From the NCBI RefSeq assembly GCF_003986955.1, contig NZ_PIPN01000001.1:496001-560000 (forward strand): a stretch of DNA of 64,000 nt. The letters run 5' to 3'. This DNA is from Aliidiomarina sedimenti (lineage in GTDB: Bacteria > Pseudomonadota > Gammaproteobacteria > Enterobacterales > Alteromonadaceae). Below, in pieces: positions 6,517 through 14,001 of the stretch. The notes below the pieces were generated by a model, which worked only from the letters and a program-made list of their open reading frames with translations, did no database searches and was not told where the DNA came from. The translations under genes were made by a program, and so were the position numbers. Numbering within the stretch: position 1 is the first letter of the stretch; every line of letters begins with the position of its first letter.

Positions 6517-8886
6517 ATGCACAGTGGTTATTTGCGAACAAAATGGGCCTCTCCGCGTCGCATTCGCTTTTGGCTGCTGGTGCTGCTTAGTCTCTACACC
6601 CTGCTTGGCTTCTTCGCTGTGCCCTGGGCCGTTCACTACGTTGCAACGAACACGGCTGAACAAGACTTTGACCGCGAACTGCAAATTGAGGCGGTACGTG
6701 CCAACCCTTTCACTCTCACCCTTCGCGTCGATGGCCTTGTGCTGAACGACATCGACGAGCAAGAGCTGATTAGCCTGGACCGGCTGTCCGTGAATTTTGC
6801 CTGGGCAAGCATCATCAACAGAGCCTGGACGTTCAACAGCATTCGCCTCGATGAACCTACCATTCACGAAGAACGTTTTGAATCCGGTGAAACGCGGTTT
6901 ACCCGGCTCGCTGCGGCGGCAACTGACACATCCGGCGAAGAGTCAGACGATGGGTCTGCCCCACCTGCATTGCGTGTTAACAATCTGCACGTTGAAGGCG
7001 GTGAGTTGCGCTTCAAGGACAACTTCGACATTGAAGCCGATAGCACCGAAAAAGAGAGCAACGAAACAAACGGAGACACGGATACACCGCAACAGGTGTC
7101 ACTGGCGCTTGAGAATATCAGGCTGACCTTAGAAAATTTCACCCTGCATGACGACACGCGAGCCGCCCTGCGCGTAGAAGGGCAACTCGCTGACGGCGGT
7201 ATGCTCGATTTTAACGGCACCCTGCAAATGGTACCCGACCCCACCCTGGAAGGTGATCTTAGTATCGATGAACTGGCACTGGCACAGGGCGCGCCTTATC
7301 TGCAGTACTTCGCCGGCGTACGGCTGGATAGCGGAGCCCTGTCGTTGAATGGCCAACTACATACAGGTGCAGAGCAACCTTTTGCATTTGAAGGCAGCGC
7401 AGGTATTCGTGAACTGCGTATCAGCCAGGGAGAGGATGATGAAACACTCATCGGCTGGGAAAGTTTACAAACCGAGCAGATTGACCTCAACATACGTGAG
7501 AGCGAGCTTGAGACCGGGGTGATTGCTGTCAATGAACTGTCCGGTCAGATCATCATTAACGAGGATAAGACCACCAATTTCGGCAACCTTGGGAAGACTC
7601 CCCCGGCCGATCCCGAAGCCAGTGCCGAAGCAAAGGACGAAGAGAGCGAGGCCGAGCCATTCAGTATCACCATTGAAGGCATTGAACTGACTGACGGCGC
7701 CATCCATTTTGCGGACAACTCGCTGCCGTTGCCCTTTTCAACCAATATTCAGTCGTTGAATGGGAACGTGTCGACTATCAGCTCTACTTCCTCTGAACCT
7801 GCACGCATAGAGCTTGAAGGTCAGGTCGAGGATTACGGACTGGCTCGTGCTGAAGGCAGTTTTCACGCCTGGCAGCCAACCCGCCAGACCACTGTAACAG
7901 TGACGTTTCGCAATCTGGAAATCCCCGAGTACTCACCTTACACCGTCGACTTCGCAGGGCGGGCGATTGCAGGCGGCACCATGGATCTTGATCTTGAATA
8001 CACCATTGACAACGAGCAGCTGGACGGAGAAAACAAGCTGGTACTGCGTAATCTCGAACTGGGCGAGCAAATTGAGTCCAGCGACGCTATGGATTTACCA
8101 CTGAACCTCGCCATCGCCCTGCTCGAGGACAGCGAGGGTGTAATAGATATCACGCTACCGGTAACCGGGGATGTCAGCGATCCGGAATTCGACTTCAATG
8201 CGGTTATCCGCGAGGCGATCGGGCAAGCAATTACCTCGGTTCTGGAAGCACCCTTCAGCTTCCTGGCGAACCTGATTGGCGCTGATTCAGAGGACCTCGG
8301 CCAGATTGGATTTGCGGAAGGCAGCTCAGAGCTGAGCCCTCCTCAACGCCAGCGTATCACCGAGCTGCGTGAAGCTCTTAACCAGCGCCCCGCGCTAACC
8401 CTGGAGCTTGCTGGTCCGTTCAGCCGAAACTTTGATGGTCAGGCCATCAAACGTGAAAAAGCCATCGACGCCTTACGCCAGCGTCTGGTTGACGCAGACC
8501 GCGATGTTGAAGACCCAAGCCTGACCAGCGAGGACAATCAGGACATAGTCGAAGCGATGTTCAGCTCATCCTATCCGGACAGTGACCTTGAGGCCGTGCG
8601 CTCACGGTTTACTGAGGAGCAAAATGGTTCATCGGATGAAACAGAGTTCGACGCCCTCGCCTACCGCAATTACCTGGCTGAACAAGTCATCGCCGTGCAA
8701 TCCGTTAGCGATGAGGAACTGCAAGCCATTGGCAACGCCCGCGCAGCATCGATACGAGATGCATTGGTCAATTCAGACGAGGATTCCGATTTCGCAGCCG
8801 ACCGCGTGCGTATAATGGAGCCCGAAGCAATCGATTCCGTGGACGACGAACTCATTGCCCTCGAGGTCGGTATCACCACGAATTAA
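6517..8886 (+). CDS. DUF748 family envelope protein with OmpA-like C-terminal segment
   Basis: 789 residues. An N-terminal anchor (FWLLVLLSLYTLLGFFAVPW, residues 16-35) is followed by a large beta-rich region typical of DUF748, an AsmA-like repeat family: ANPFTLTLRVDGLVL, LDRLSVNFAW and several IELTDGAIHFADN-type repeats. The domain signature MDLDLEYTIDNEQLDGENKL and DLPLNLAIALLEDSEGVIDI is present near residues 488-550. The C-terminal part (IGFAEGSSELSPPQRQRI, then LTLELAG) resembles an OmpA-type peptidoglycan-binding half-domain. ATG 6517 has AAGGCGG before it; the frame is open about 30 codons upstream without support. The function is probably in envelope or lipid homeostasis. Confidence 0.85.
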   Translation: MHSGYLRTKWASPRRIRFWLLVLLSLYTLLGFFAVPWAVHYVATNTAEQDFDRELQIEAVRANPFTLTLRVDGLVLNDIDEQELISLDRLSVNFAWASIINRAWTFNSIRLDEPTIHEERFESGETRFTRLAAAATDTSGEESDDGSAPPALRVNNLHVEGGELRFKDNFDIEADSTEKESNETNGDTDTPQQVSLALENIRLTLENFTLHDDTRAALRVEGQLADGGMLDFNGTLQMVPDPTLEGDLSIDELALAQGAPYLQYFAGVRLDSGALSLNGQLHTGAEQPFAFEGSAGIRELRISQGEDDETLIGWESLQTEQIDLNIRESELETGVIAVNELSGQIIINEDKTTNFGNLGKTPPADPEASAEAKDEESEAEPFSITIEGIELTDGAIHFADNSLPLPFSTNIQSLNGNVSTISSTSSEPARIELEGQVEDYGLARAEGSFHAWQPTRQTTVTVTFRNLEIPEYSPYTVDFAGRAIAGGTMDLDLEYTIDNEQLDGENKLVLRNLELGEQIESSDAMDLPLNLAIALLEDSEGVIDITLPVTGDVSDPEFDFNAVIREAIGQAITSVLEAPFSFLANLIGADSEDLGQIGFAEGSSELSPPQRQRITELREALNQRPALTLELAGPFSRNFDGQAIKREKAIDALRQRLVDADRDVEDPSLTSEDNQDIVEAMFSSSYPDSDLEAVRSRFTEEQNGSSDETEFDALAYRNYLAEQVIAVQSVSDEELQAIGNARAASIRDALVNSDEDSDFAADRVRIMEPEAIDSVDDELIALEVGITTN

Positions 8887-8891
8887 GGTAA

Positions 8892-9191
8892 TCATGCGAT
8901 CCGCCCCTGCCATCGGGTCGGATCACGACTCCCATGCATCACACCAAAAATGAGGATAAATCCCTCTTCAACTCTATAAAAAATTCCAAATGGAAACCTA
9001 GGCATCAACGCACGCCTAATTTTTTTATGAACGGCGGGGTACTTTAGAGGGGTATCTGCGATTGAATTCAGGAAATAAAGCACGGTATCTAAAAATTCAT
9101 GACCCAAGCCAGGCAATTGACGCTCATACCAGCTGGCTGCTTGTGTCAAATCTTGCGTCGCTTCTTCCCTGAAACGAATTTCATAAGTCAT
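8892..9191 (-). CDS. RelE/ParE-family toxin
   Basis: 99 residues with the ParE fold pattern: YEIRFREEATQDLTQAASWY (first strand and helix), then FLDTVLYFLNSIADTPLKYP, RRALMPRFPFGIFYRVEEG and the final FGVMHGSRDPTRWQ. The RF-PF-I-YRV and H-G-RDP-W elements are typical of ParE/RelE-superfamily plasmid-stabilisation proteins. Its ATG overlaps the antitoxin stop by 4 bp (ATGA), so the two genes are translationally coupled. ParE members poison gyrase and RelE members cut mRNA; the sequence does not settle which. Confidence 0.88.
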   Translation of the reverse strand: MTYEIRFREEATQDLTQAASWYERQLPGLGHEFLDTVLYFLNSIADTPLKYPAVHKKIRRALMPRFPFGIFYRVEEGFILIFGVMHGSRDPTRWQGRIA

Positions 9192-9403
9192 AGCCGAGAA
9201 CGTATATCCTCTATTGTCTCAGCCGCAGGGCGGCCGGTATCCCCATCTGTAGCATAAGAAGATAGTCTCTTATCCAGTTCATCTCGCTGCTCGTGAGTTA
9301 ATGGGAGGGAGCCTTGATCAGAGGCAATACTATCCCACAAGTCTTCTACAAGGCGGACTCTTTCAGTGATTGGAAGCTCTTTGATATCTATATTCATATT
9401 CAA
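9188..9403 (-). CDS. Addiction-module antitoxin component (PF09720 type)
   Basis: 71 residues: the family core is ELPITERVRLVEDLWDSIAS followed by LPLTHEQRDELDKRLSSYAT, a known small antitoxin type that precedes ParE-like toxins. The frame allows TTG at 9403 or ATG at 9397; GGAG lies 6 nt before TTG and 12 nt before ATG, so TTG is the better-spaced start. It overlaps the toxin gene by 4 bp. A promoter must lie in the 67 bp between it and the beta-lactamase, or transcription reads through from there. Confidence 0.87.
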   Translation of the reverse strand: MNMNIDIKELPITERVRLVEDLWDSIASDQGSLPLTHEQRDELDKRLSSYATDGDTGRPAAETIEDIRSRL

Positions 9404-9470
9404 ATATTACTCCTGACTTTAAAGGATAGCAAAACACAAATCGTCATGGCTGCTTTTCCTACATTAGCCA

Positions 9471-10259
9471 CTATGAAGCGGGCAACGCGCCGATGGTGAG
9501 CAAAATTTCACGGGTAATTTGTTCACGTTTCGCGAGGTCGGCCATTCGATTTGGTGTGTCTATATTGAGGGCGAAAAAAATCGGCCCGGTTGGCCATTCT
9601 ACCCAGCCGACCCACCAGCCGAGGCTCCCGTCCCAACCTGTTTTTGCCCGTAGAATCCAGTCGCGTCCGGCTTCCACTACCATCAGATCTTTTACCAGTC
9701 TCTGATCCTCGACTGAAAAAGGCAGTTCGTTACGATACAGCCGTTGCAGAAACTCAATCTGCTCATGCGCCGATATGGCAAGCTCCCCATCAATCCAATA
9801 CATGCCATTTTCTACTGTAGGGTCGGCGTTGCCATAGTCGCTACGCTCTAAATAGCCTTGCGCATTCTCAGCGCCGATTTGTTCTGCAAATCGCTGATAC
9901 ACCCATACCGTCGAGTTACGCATCGCTGAGCGTAAATCCTGATCACCATTATGCCCGGCGAAATCGCGCTCTACCTCGTCCCACTCAAAGACCTGAAATT
10001 CATCCTCAACTACCCCTGCGTCCAGAGCAAAAAGCGTATGCGGGATCTTAAAGGTCGACGCTGGTGAAAAGCGTGTTGCAGCCCGCTCCTCATCAAACAC
10101 CATCGCAGGCTGACGGTCCGAACGCCCGTCAACCACAACGATGGTGCCTTCAGCATCATGCTCTTCAAATACATCGCTCCATTCAGGGCGTTCCTCGCTG
10201 GCCGCAAAAGCGGGAAGTACGATGCTGACCAGTAAGAGTGGGAATAGATTAAGTTTCAT
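9471..10259 (-). CDS. Class D (OXA-type) beta-lactamase
   Basis: 262 residues with a signal peptide (residues 1-20, ending AFAASEE). All class D catalytic motifs are present: S68-T-F-K71 (nucleophile Ser and carboxylated Lys), S116-T-V, Y142-G-N and K206-T-G-W. The flanking PASTFKIPHTLFALDAG and GWWVGWVEWPTGPIFFALNI regions are also typical. It hydrolyses beta-lactams in the periplasm; the spectrum cannot be read from sequence by eye. Codon and base use look like the neighbours and no integron or IS borders are seen, so it looks like a resident chromosomal gene. It lies between a TA module and a lipoprotein gene. Confidence 0.95.
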   Translation of the reverse strand: MKLNLFPLLLVSIVLPAFAASEERPEWSDVFEEHDAEGTIVVVDGRSDRQPAMVFDEERAATRFSPASTFKIPHTLFALDAGVVEDEFQVFEWDEVERDFAGHNGDQDLRSAMRNSTVWVYQRFAEQIGAENAQGYLERSDYGNADPTVENGMYWIDGELAISAHEQIEFLQRLYRNELPFSVEDQRLVKDLMVVEAGRDWILRAKTGWDGSLGWWVGWVEWPTGPIFFALNIDTPNRMADLAKREQITREILLTIGALPAS

Positions 10260-10275
10260 TTTATAGCTCGCTCAC

Positions 10276-10866
10276 TTAGGCACAACTGGAAAGCGCATTG
10301 AGATCACGTTGGATATCGTCATCTAATTCAGTCACATCCATGTTTCTTAAAAACAGAAAAAAACTCTCGTCATCGGTGGTTTTCAAATACACATTCAACT
10401 TCGAATCGCTCCAGGAGAAATTCTCATCCCGGCAAGCGGAAACCAGTCTTAAATCGATATTACCGGCGCCACCTTCATGATTACGGCGATACTCTTTTAC
10501 CGCTTGCTGTGCGTTGTACATGGTAAGAGCGTCGTCTTCTGACAGCTGCATCACGGTTATGCTTTCATCGTCGTCGAGGTCTTTTGTTAAGCTCTCAGGC
10601 ACCGCATAGTCATCGTTGATCACGACCGGAAACTGATGATCAAAGCTGACATCTGGGTCGTCGGTCCGGAAACTAAAATCAATAACAACATCACCCTCAC
10701 GTACTTTCAGTCCCTCAGGCGTTTTCACCGCAACCACCAATTGCTGCGGGTCCATATCCAACGGGTTCAGCCTAACCATTTTGATCATAGTGCCAAGCGG
10801 AATGCTGCTACATGCAGTCAACACAACAAGCGCACCGATTAATAAGAGCATTTTATTATTTTTCAT
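10276..10866 (-). CDS. Lipoprotein of unknown function
   Basis: 196 residues. I chose ATG 10866 because a lipoprotein signal peptide follows at once: MKNNKMLLLIGALVVLTACS, with lipobox LTAC and the acylated Cys at residue 19. The mature part has two cysteines near the end (SACRDENF and SSCA) that could form a disulfide. It has an alternating beta/polar pattern (REGDVVIDFSFRTDDP, IDLRLVSACRDE). I do not recognise a family. It ends 17 bp before the beta-lactamase start and may be co-transcribed with it. Confidence 0.75.
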   Translation of the reverse strand: MKNNKMLLLIGALVVLTACSSIPLGTMIKMVRLNPLDMDPQQLVVAVKTPEGLKVREGDVVIDFSFRTDDPDVSFDHQFPVVINDDYAVPESLTKDLDDDESITVMQLSEDDALTMYNAQQAVKEYRRNHEGGAGNIDLRLVSACRDENFSWSDSKLNVYLKTTDDESFFLFLRNMDVTELDDDIQRDLNALSSCA

Positions 10867-10972
10867 AATTAATCCAACTATATAAGGAAGGTTGAACAAA
10901 ACTGAGCGTCAGACGCCTTCCTGCTCTCAAAGTTTCCTTTAAGAGATTTTATGAGCTTAGATTGGGGAATTG

Positions 10973-11668
10973 TTAAAGTTTGCTTAAGGCTAACTGAACA
11001 GCCTGCGCGGCATGAATTTCGGTAGTATCATAGAGCTTCACTGCTGTGTCCGATGCCTGGATCAAAAGACCAATTTCCGTACACGCCAGGATCACCCCTT
11101 GAGCGCCACGCGCTGCCAATGACGTCACTGCATCCAAATACAGGGTTTTCGAATCAGGTTTAATCACACCCAGGCACAATTCATCGAAAATAACAGAGTG
11201 AATATCGTCTCGTTGTTGTTCCTCTGGCACAACAACCTGAATACCATGATGCTGGAGGCGCTCGATATAAAACGTCTGCTCCATCGTAAATTTGGTGCCG
11301 AGCAAGCCGACACAGGTTATCCCATCCTTTTTAAGCACATTGGCTGTTGCATCGGCGATATGAAGAAAAGGGATCTCGACTGCCTGCTCGATGTCGGATG
11401 CAACTTTATGCATAGTGTTCGTACAGAGCACTAAAAAGTCAGCACCTGCCGATTCAACCGACTGGCCAACTGCGCTTAGTATTTTAGCTGTTGCAGGCCA
11501 GTCTCCCTGGTGCTGTAACCTCTCAATTTCGGCAAAATCGACGCTGTAGAGAACCAGCTTTGCCGAATGCAATCCACCAAGCTCATCTCTTACTTTCTGG
11601 TTTATCAGCCGATAATACGTCTGCGTTGACTCCCAGCTCATGCCCCCAATTAAACCTATGGTTTTCAA
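10973..11668 (-). CDS. Aspartate/glutamate racemase family protein (YgeA-like)
   Basis: 231 residues. It begins MKTIGLIGGMSWESTQTYYR, the hallmark start of the family. Both candidate catalytic cysteines are present: C82 in LVLCTNTMHK and C196 in ILACTEIG, so a two-cysteine cofactor-free racemase mechanism is possible (some relatives lack one). The length is normal. The start is TTG with GAGG at proper spacing; no better start is in frame. Racemases of this type make D-amino acids for cell wall or signalling; the substrate is not readable. Confidence 0.9.
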   Translation of the reverse strand: MKTIGLIGGMSWESTQTYYRLINQKVRDELGGLHSAKLVLYSVDFAEIERLQHQGDWPATAKILSAVGQSVESAGADFLVLCTNTMHKVASDIEQAVEIPFLHIADATANVLKKDGITCVGLLGTKFTMEQTFYIERLQHHGIQVVVPEEQQRDDIHSVIFDELCLGVIKPDSKTLYLDAVTSLAARGAQGVILACTEIGLLIQASDTAVKLYDTTEIHAAQAVQLALSKL

Positions 11669-11706
11669 GATGAACCTCTTTATTCGCCGGATGACTCTTG
11701 ATAATA

Positions 11707-11985
11707 CTAAAAATAGACTCGAAATCGACCGCGCTGAAACTCTATTTTACCTTCGCAGTTGGCGCCGTCCTGATTTTTAACCAGGTGCGCTAGTAGGCGC
11801 TGCAGCCGTGCTGTGATCCCCAGTCTGGTAAGATGGTGCTGGACCGCACTATCAAGACTCCAGATCAGAGTGCCAGGTTGTGATTCTCCCTCATTCATTC
11901 GAAAGGCCAGTGTGCCCTGAACATCGTTCAGAATGGGGAATTCGTCGTGCAGTTTTGCTAATTCAACTTGTGGTGCGCCAGTCAT
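11707..11985 (-). CDS. Hypothetical protein, small and soluble
   Basis: About 92 residues (ATG 11985, or 11991 two codons earlier; AAGGG fits the later start best). There is no signal peptide or membrane segment. It contains FPILNDVQGTLAFRMNEGES, a central helix LTRLGITARLQRLLAHLVK and a strand-like end KIEFQRGRFRVYF. I do not recognise it; the pattern is loosely like small ligand-binding (SCP2-like) folds but this is not supported. It is followed by the racemase gene. Confidence 0.6.
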   Translation of the reverse strand: MTGAPQVELAKLHDEFPILNDVQGTLAFRMNEGESQPGTLIWSLDSAVQHHLTRLGITARLQRLLAHLVKNQDGANCEGKIEFQRGRFRVYF

Positions 11986-12113
11986 ACTCATTTCCCTTAC
12001 TTGGGACTCTTAAACAGGGTGTCGTTTAAGTATCAGTAACTGGTTGTTTTTTGTCCGATAAGAAAGAGAAAAAGCGGCGTAAAGTTATTAAAGGGACTGT
12101 AAGCACAACATAC

Positions 12114-12374
12114 TCAGTGATTTCTAATCCTTTCAATTACAGCGCCAAGAATGACCCAGAACCCATACGTTGCGATCGCAAAAATAGGCACGTAGATGAA
12201 GTAAAGTACCCCATAAAGTGCGCCTACAGCATCGGGATCGAAATATGGTATAGCGGTTATAACAATCACTGGTACCAGAATACCAACCAAAATAGCGGTT
12301 CTTTCTGCAAAAAGCTGAAGAACGCAAGCTAGCAAGAATGGCACTACGATCAGAACAACAAACATCGCAAACAT
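12114..12374 (-). CDS. Small membrane protein, unknown
   Basis: 86 residues with three hydrophobic segments (residues 1-21, 25-43 and 52-80), ending in a basic ERIRNH tail. A strong GGAGG ribosome site precedes ATG 12374, which argues that it is real. I do not recognise a family. It lies between a GNAT gene and the small hypothetical gene, all read leftwards. Confidence 0.65.
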   Translation of the reverse strand: MFAMFVVLIVVPFLLACVLQLFAERTAILVGILVPVIVITAIPYFDPDAVGALYGVLYFIYVPIFAIATYGFWVILGAVIERIRNH

Positions 12375-12411
12375 TCACTATCCCTCCATAGAAACTCCGC
12401 TTCATACGACG

Positions 12412-12918
12412 CTACGGTGCCGTAGCAACCACATACCGCTGCACAACCTCGCCGTTTTCATTGAGCTCCGACTGCAGAACCCCGCCATTGGCGAGAATCA
12501 TCTTGGCTGATGCTTCATTGTGTTTATGGCAATGGATATGAACTGGATTTATACCGCGCTCAAACGCCTTTTCTAAGGTTAGTTTGAGCAACAAACTACC
12601 AAGTCCATGCCCTCTTCGAGCTGGCCGAATGCCAAGCCCAATATGGCCGCCGGCGTGTCGTATACGATCATTCAGATAATGCCTGAGATTGGCCACTCCG
12701 ACAATTTCATCGCCATCCACAAGCCAGTAGGTCGTCGACGCAACAAAGCCGTCGGGAAGATCAGTACCATTTCTGAAGCGCTCTACCTTGGCGAGCAATT
12801 CAGCAAAATCGGAATGGTCAAAATCGAGCGGGAACGGGTAGCGCTCTTCATCGCCAAGCTCCGCGATGTAGTCGCGGTAGCTCTGCTCGTAGTTTGCGTG
12901 GGGGAGAACTAATTGCAC
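12412..12918 (-). CDS. GNAT-family N-acetyltransferase
   Basis: 168 residues. The acetyl-CoA site is clear: GHIGLGIRPARRGHGLGSLL (motif A with R-R-G-H-G-L-G at about 110-116), preceded by EIVGVANLRHYLND and followed by the INPVHIHCHKHNEASAKMIL region with its Asn-x-x-Ser. It transfers acetyl from acetyl-CoA to a small amine or protein; the substrate is unknown. The start is GTG 12918, with AAGGA rather far upstream (12 nt), so the start is uncertain. Confidence 0.88.
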   Translation of the reverse strand: MQLVLPHANYEQSYRDYIAELGDEERYPFPLDFDHSDFAELLAKVERFRNGTDLPDGFVASTTYWLVDGDEIVGVANLRHYLNDRIRHAGGHIGLGIRPARRGHGLGSLLLKLTLEKAFERGINPVHIHCHKHNEASAKMILANGGVLQSELNENGEVVQRYVVATAP

Positions 12919-13035
12919 TGTCTATGTATTCCTTAATTAGGAGACCCTATTCGTAGTGGCTCCATATCCGAAGATCAGTGTACGCCTTCAGGTACGTACT
13001 TCAAAATGGACGCTTTATACTTCAGTCACATAGAG

Positions 13036-13512
13036 TCAGGAACCTACCTCTTCGTTTTGCATCGTTTCAAACAGCGATGCGCCCTGACTGTCTTCCCCGG
13101 CAATATCATGGGGGTTGCGCAGCGGACAGGCTTTGAGCGACAGGCAACCGCAGCCGATGCAGTCATCCAGCTGGTCTCTTAATAGCTGCAGCCGTTCGAT
13201 ACGCTCATCAAGCAGACTGCGCCAACGCGTGGACAGGTTATGCCAGTCTTCTACCGTTGGCGTGCGGCCATCCGGCAATGCCGAAAATGCGGCGGCGATG
13301 TCTTCCAGCGGCATGCCCAGCCGTTGCGCCGCTTTTATCACCGCCACCCTGCGCAATACCTCACGAAAGTAACGGCGCTGACCGCCCGCATTGCGGGTGC
13401 TGGTGATCAGGCCTTTCTTCTCATAGAAACGCAGGGCTGAAGCGGCAACGCCGCTGCGTTTTTCAACCTGCCCGATAGATAGAATTGCACCTTCAACCTT
13501 GTAGTTATCCAT
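13036..13512 (-). CDS. soxR: Redox-sensitive transcriptional activator SoxR
   Basis: 158 residues from ATG 13512. The MerR-type helix-turn-helix is at the start ([20 protein letters not shown], then EKKGLI), followed by the dimer helix and the [2Fe-2S] cluster loop [17 protein letters not shown], with the C-x2-C-x-C-x5-C spacing unique to SoxR. The cluster is oxidised by redox-cycling drugs or superoxide and activates target promoters. It lies 2 bp downstream of the AhpD-like gene and is probably co-transcribed with it. There is no adjacent soxS, as expected outside enterics, where SoxR acts directly. Confidence 0.95.
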   Translation of the reverse strand: MDNYKVEGAILSIGQVEKRSGVAASALRFYEKKGLITSTRNAGGQRRYFREVLRRVAVIKAAQRLGMPLEDIAAAFSALPDGRTPTVEDWHNLSTRWRSLLDERIERLQLLRDQLDDCIGCGCLSLKACPLRNPHDIAGEDSQGASLFETMQNEEVGS

Positions 13513-13514
13513 AC

Positions 13515-13967
13515 CTACTCTTGCACCGGGTAGCGACTGGAAATGGCAATCCGATTCCATGTGTTGATCACTATAGCTAGCCATTCAACAGCTGATATCT
13601 CCTCTTTACTCAAATTATCTGCTGCGTGCTGATAGAGCTCATCCGGCAACTGACCGTCTGAAATCATGGTTATTGCTTCGATGAGCTCCAGCGCTGCGCT
13701 TTCTTTTACACTGAAATACGCAGTTTCTCTCCACGCGGGAAGTACTGCGATTCGGTCACTGCTCTCCCCGCTGGCCAGTGAGTCCCGTGTATGCAACCTG
13801 ACACAAAATGCGCACTGATTAAGCTGGGACGCACGCAAACGCAAAAGGTGGGAAAACCCTTCGTCGATACCGGCCTTGTTGACGGCTTCCGACGCCAGCC
13901 GGTCCAGCTCGATAACTGCCTGATACAGGTCAGGCGCAGACTTTCCAAGGTTTACTCTATCTGGCAT
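13515..13967 (-). CDS. AhpD-like carboxymuconolactone decarboxylase family protein
   Basis: 150 residues with the AhpD redox signature [11 protein letters not shown]52-x-x-C55 and H59. The helical pattern before it ([11 protein letters not shown]) and after it fits the single-domain alkylhydroperoxidase-D-like fold. Such proteins use the CxxC pair for peroxide or disulfide chemistry. It starts with a good AAGGAG site and ends 2 bp before soxR, so it is probably redox controlled by its own operon partner. A 22-bp dyad lies just upstream (13980-14001). Confidence 0.9.
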   Translation of the reverse strand: MPDRVNLGKSAPDLYQAVIELDRLASEAVNKAGIDEGFSHLLRLRASQLNQCAFCVRLHTRDSLASGESSDRIAVLPAWRETAYFSVKESAALELIEAITMISDGQLPDELYQHAADNLSKEEISAVEWLAIVINTWNRIAISSRYPVQE

Positions 13968-13979
13968 TGTCTTTCTCCT

Positions 13980-14001
13980 TTAAGCCTTGATGCAGGCTTA
14001 A
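13980..14001. repeat. TTAAGCCT-N6-AGGCTTAA dyad between DUF885 and ahpD-like genes
   Basis: Perfect 8-bp arms at 13980-13987 and 13994-14001 surround a 6-nt centre. It spans the DUF885 stop codon and abuts the AhpD ribosome site. No T-run follows on the minus strand, so it is not a normal terminator. It is either an operator or an intercistronic hairpin. Confidence 0.6.

Noticed and set aside
12051-12332. 93-codon plus-strand frame
   Set aside because: It is antisense to the small membrane protein gene, which has a strong GGAGG site.
12998-13010. AAAATGGACGC shared between about 12998 and 29990
   Set aside because: Only 11 bases match and the flanks differ; chance is enough.
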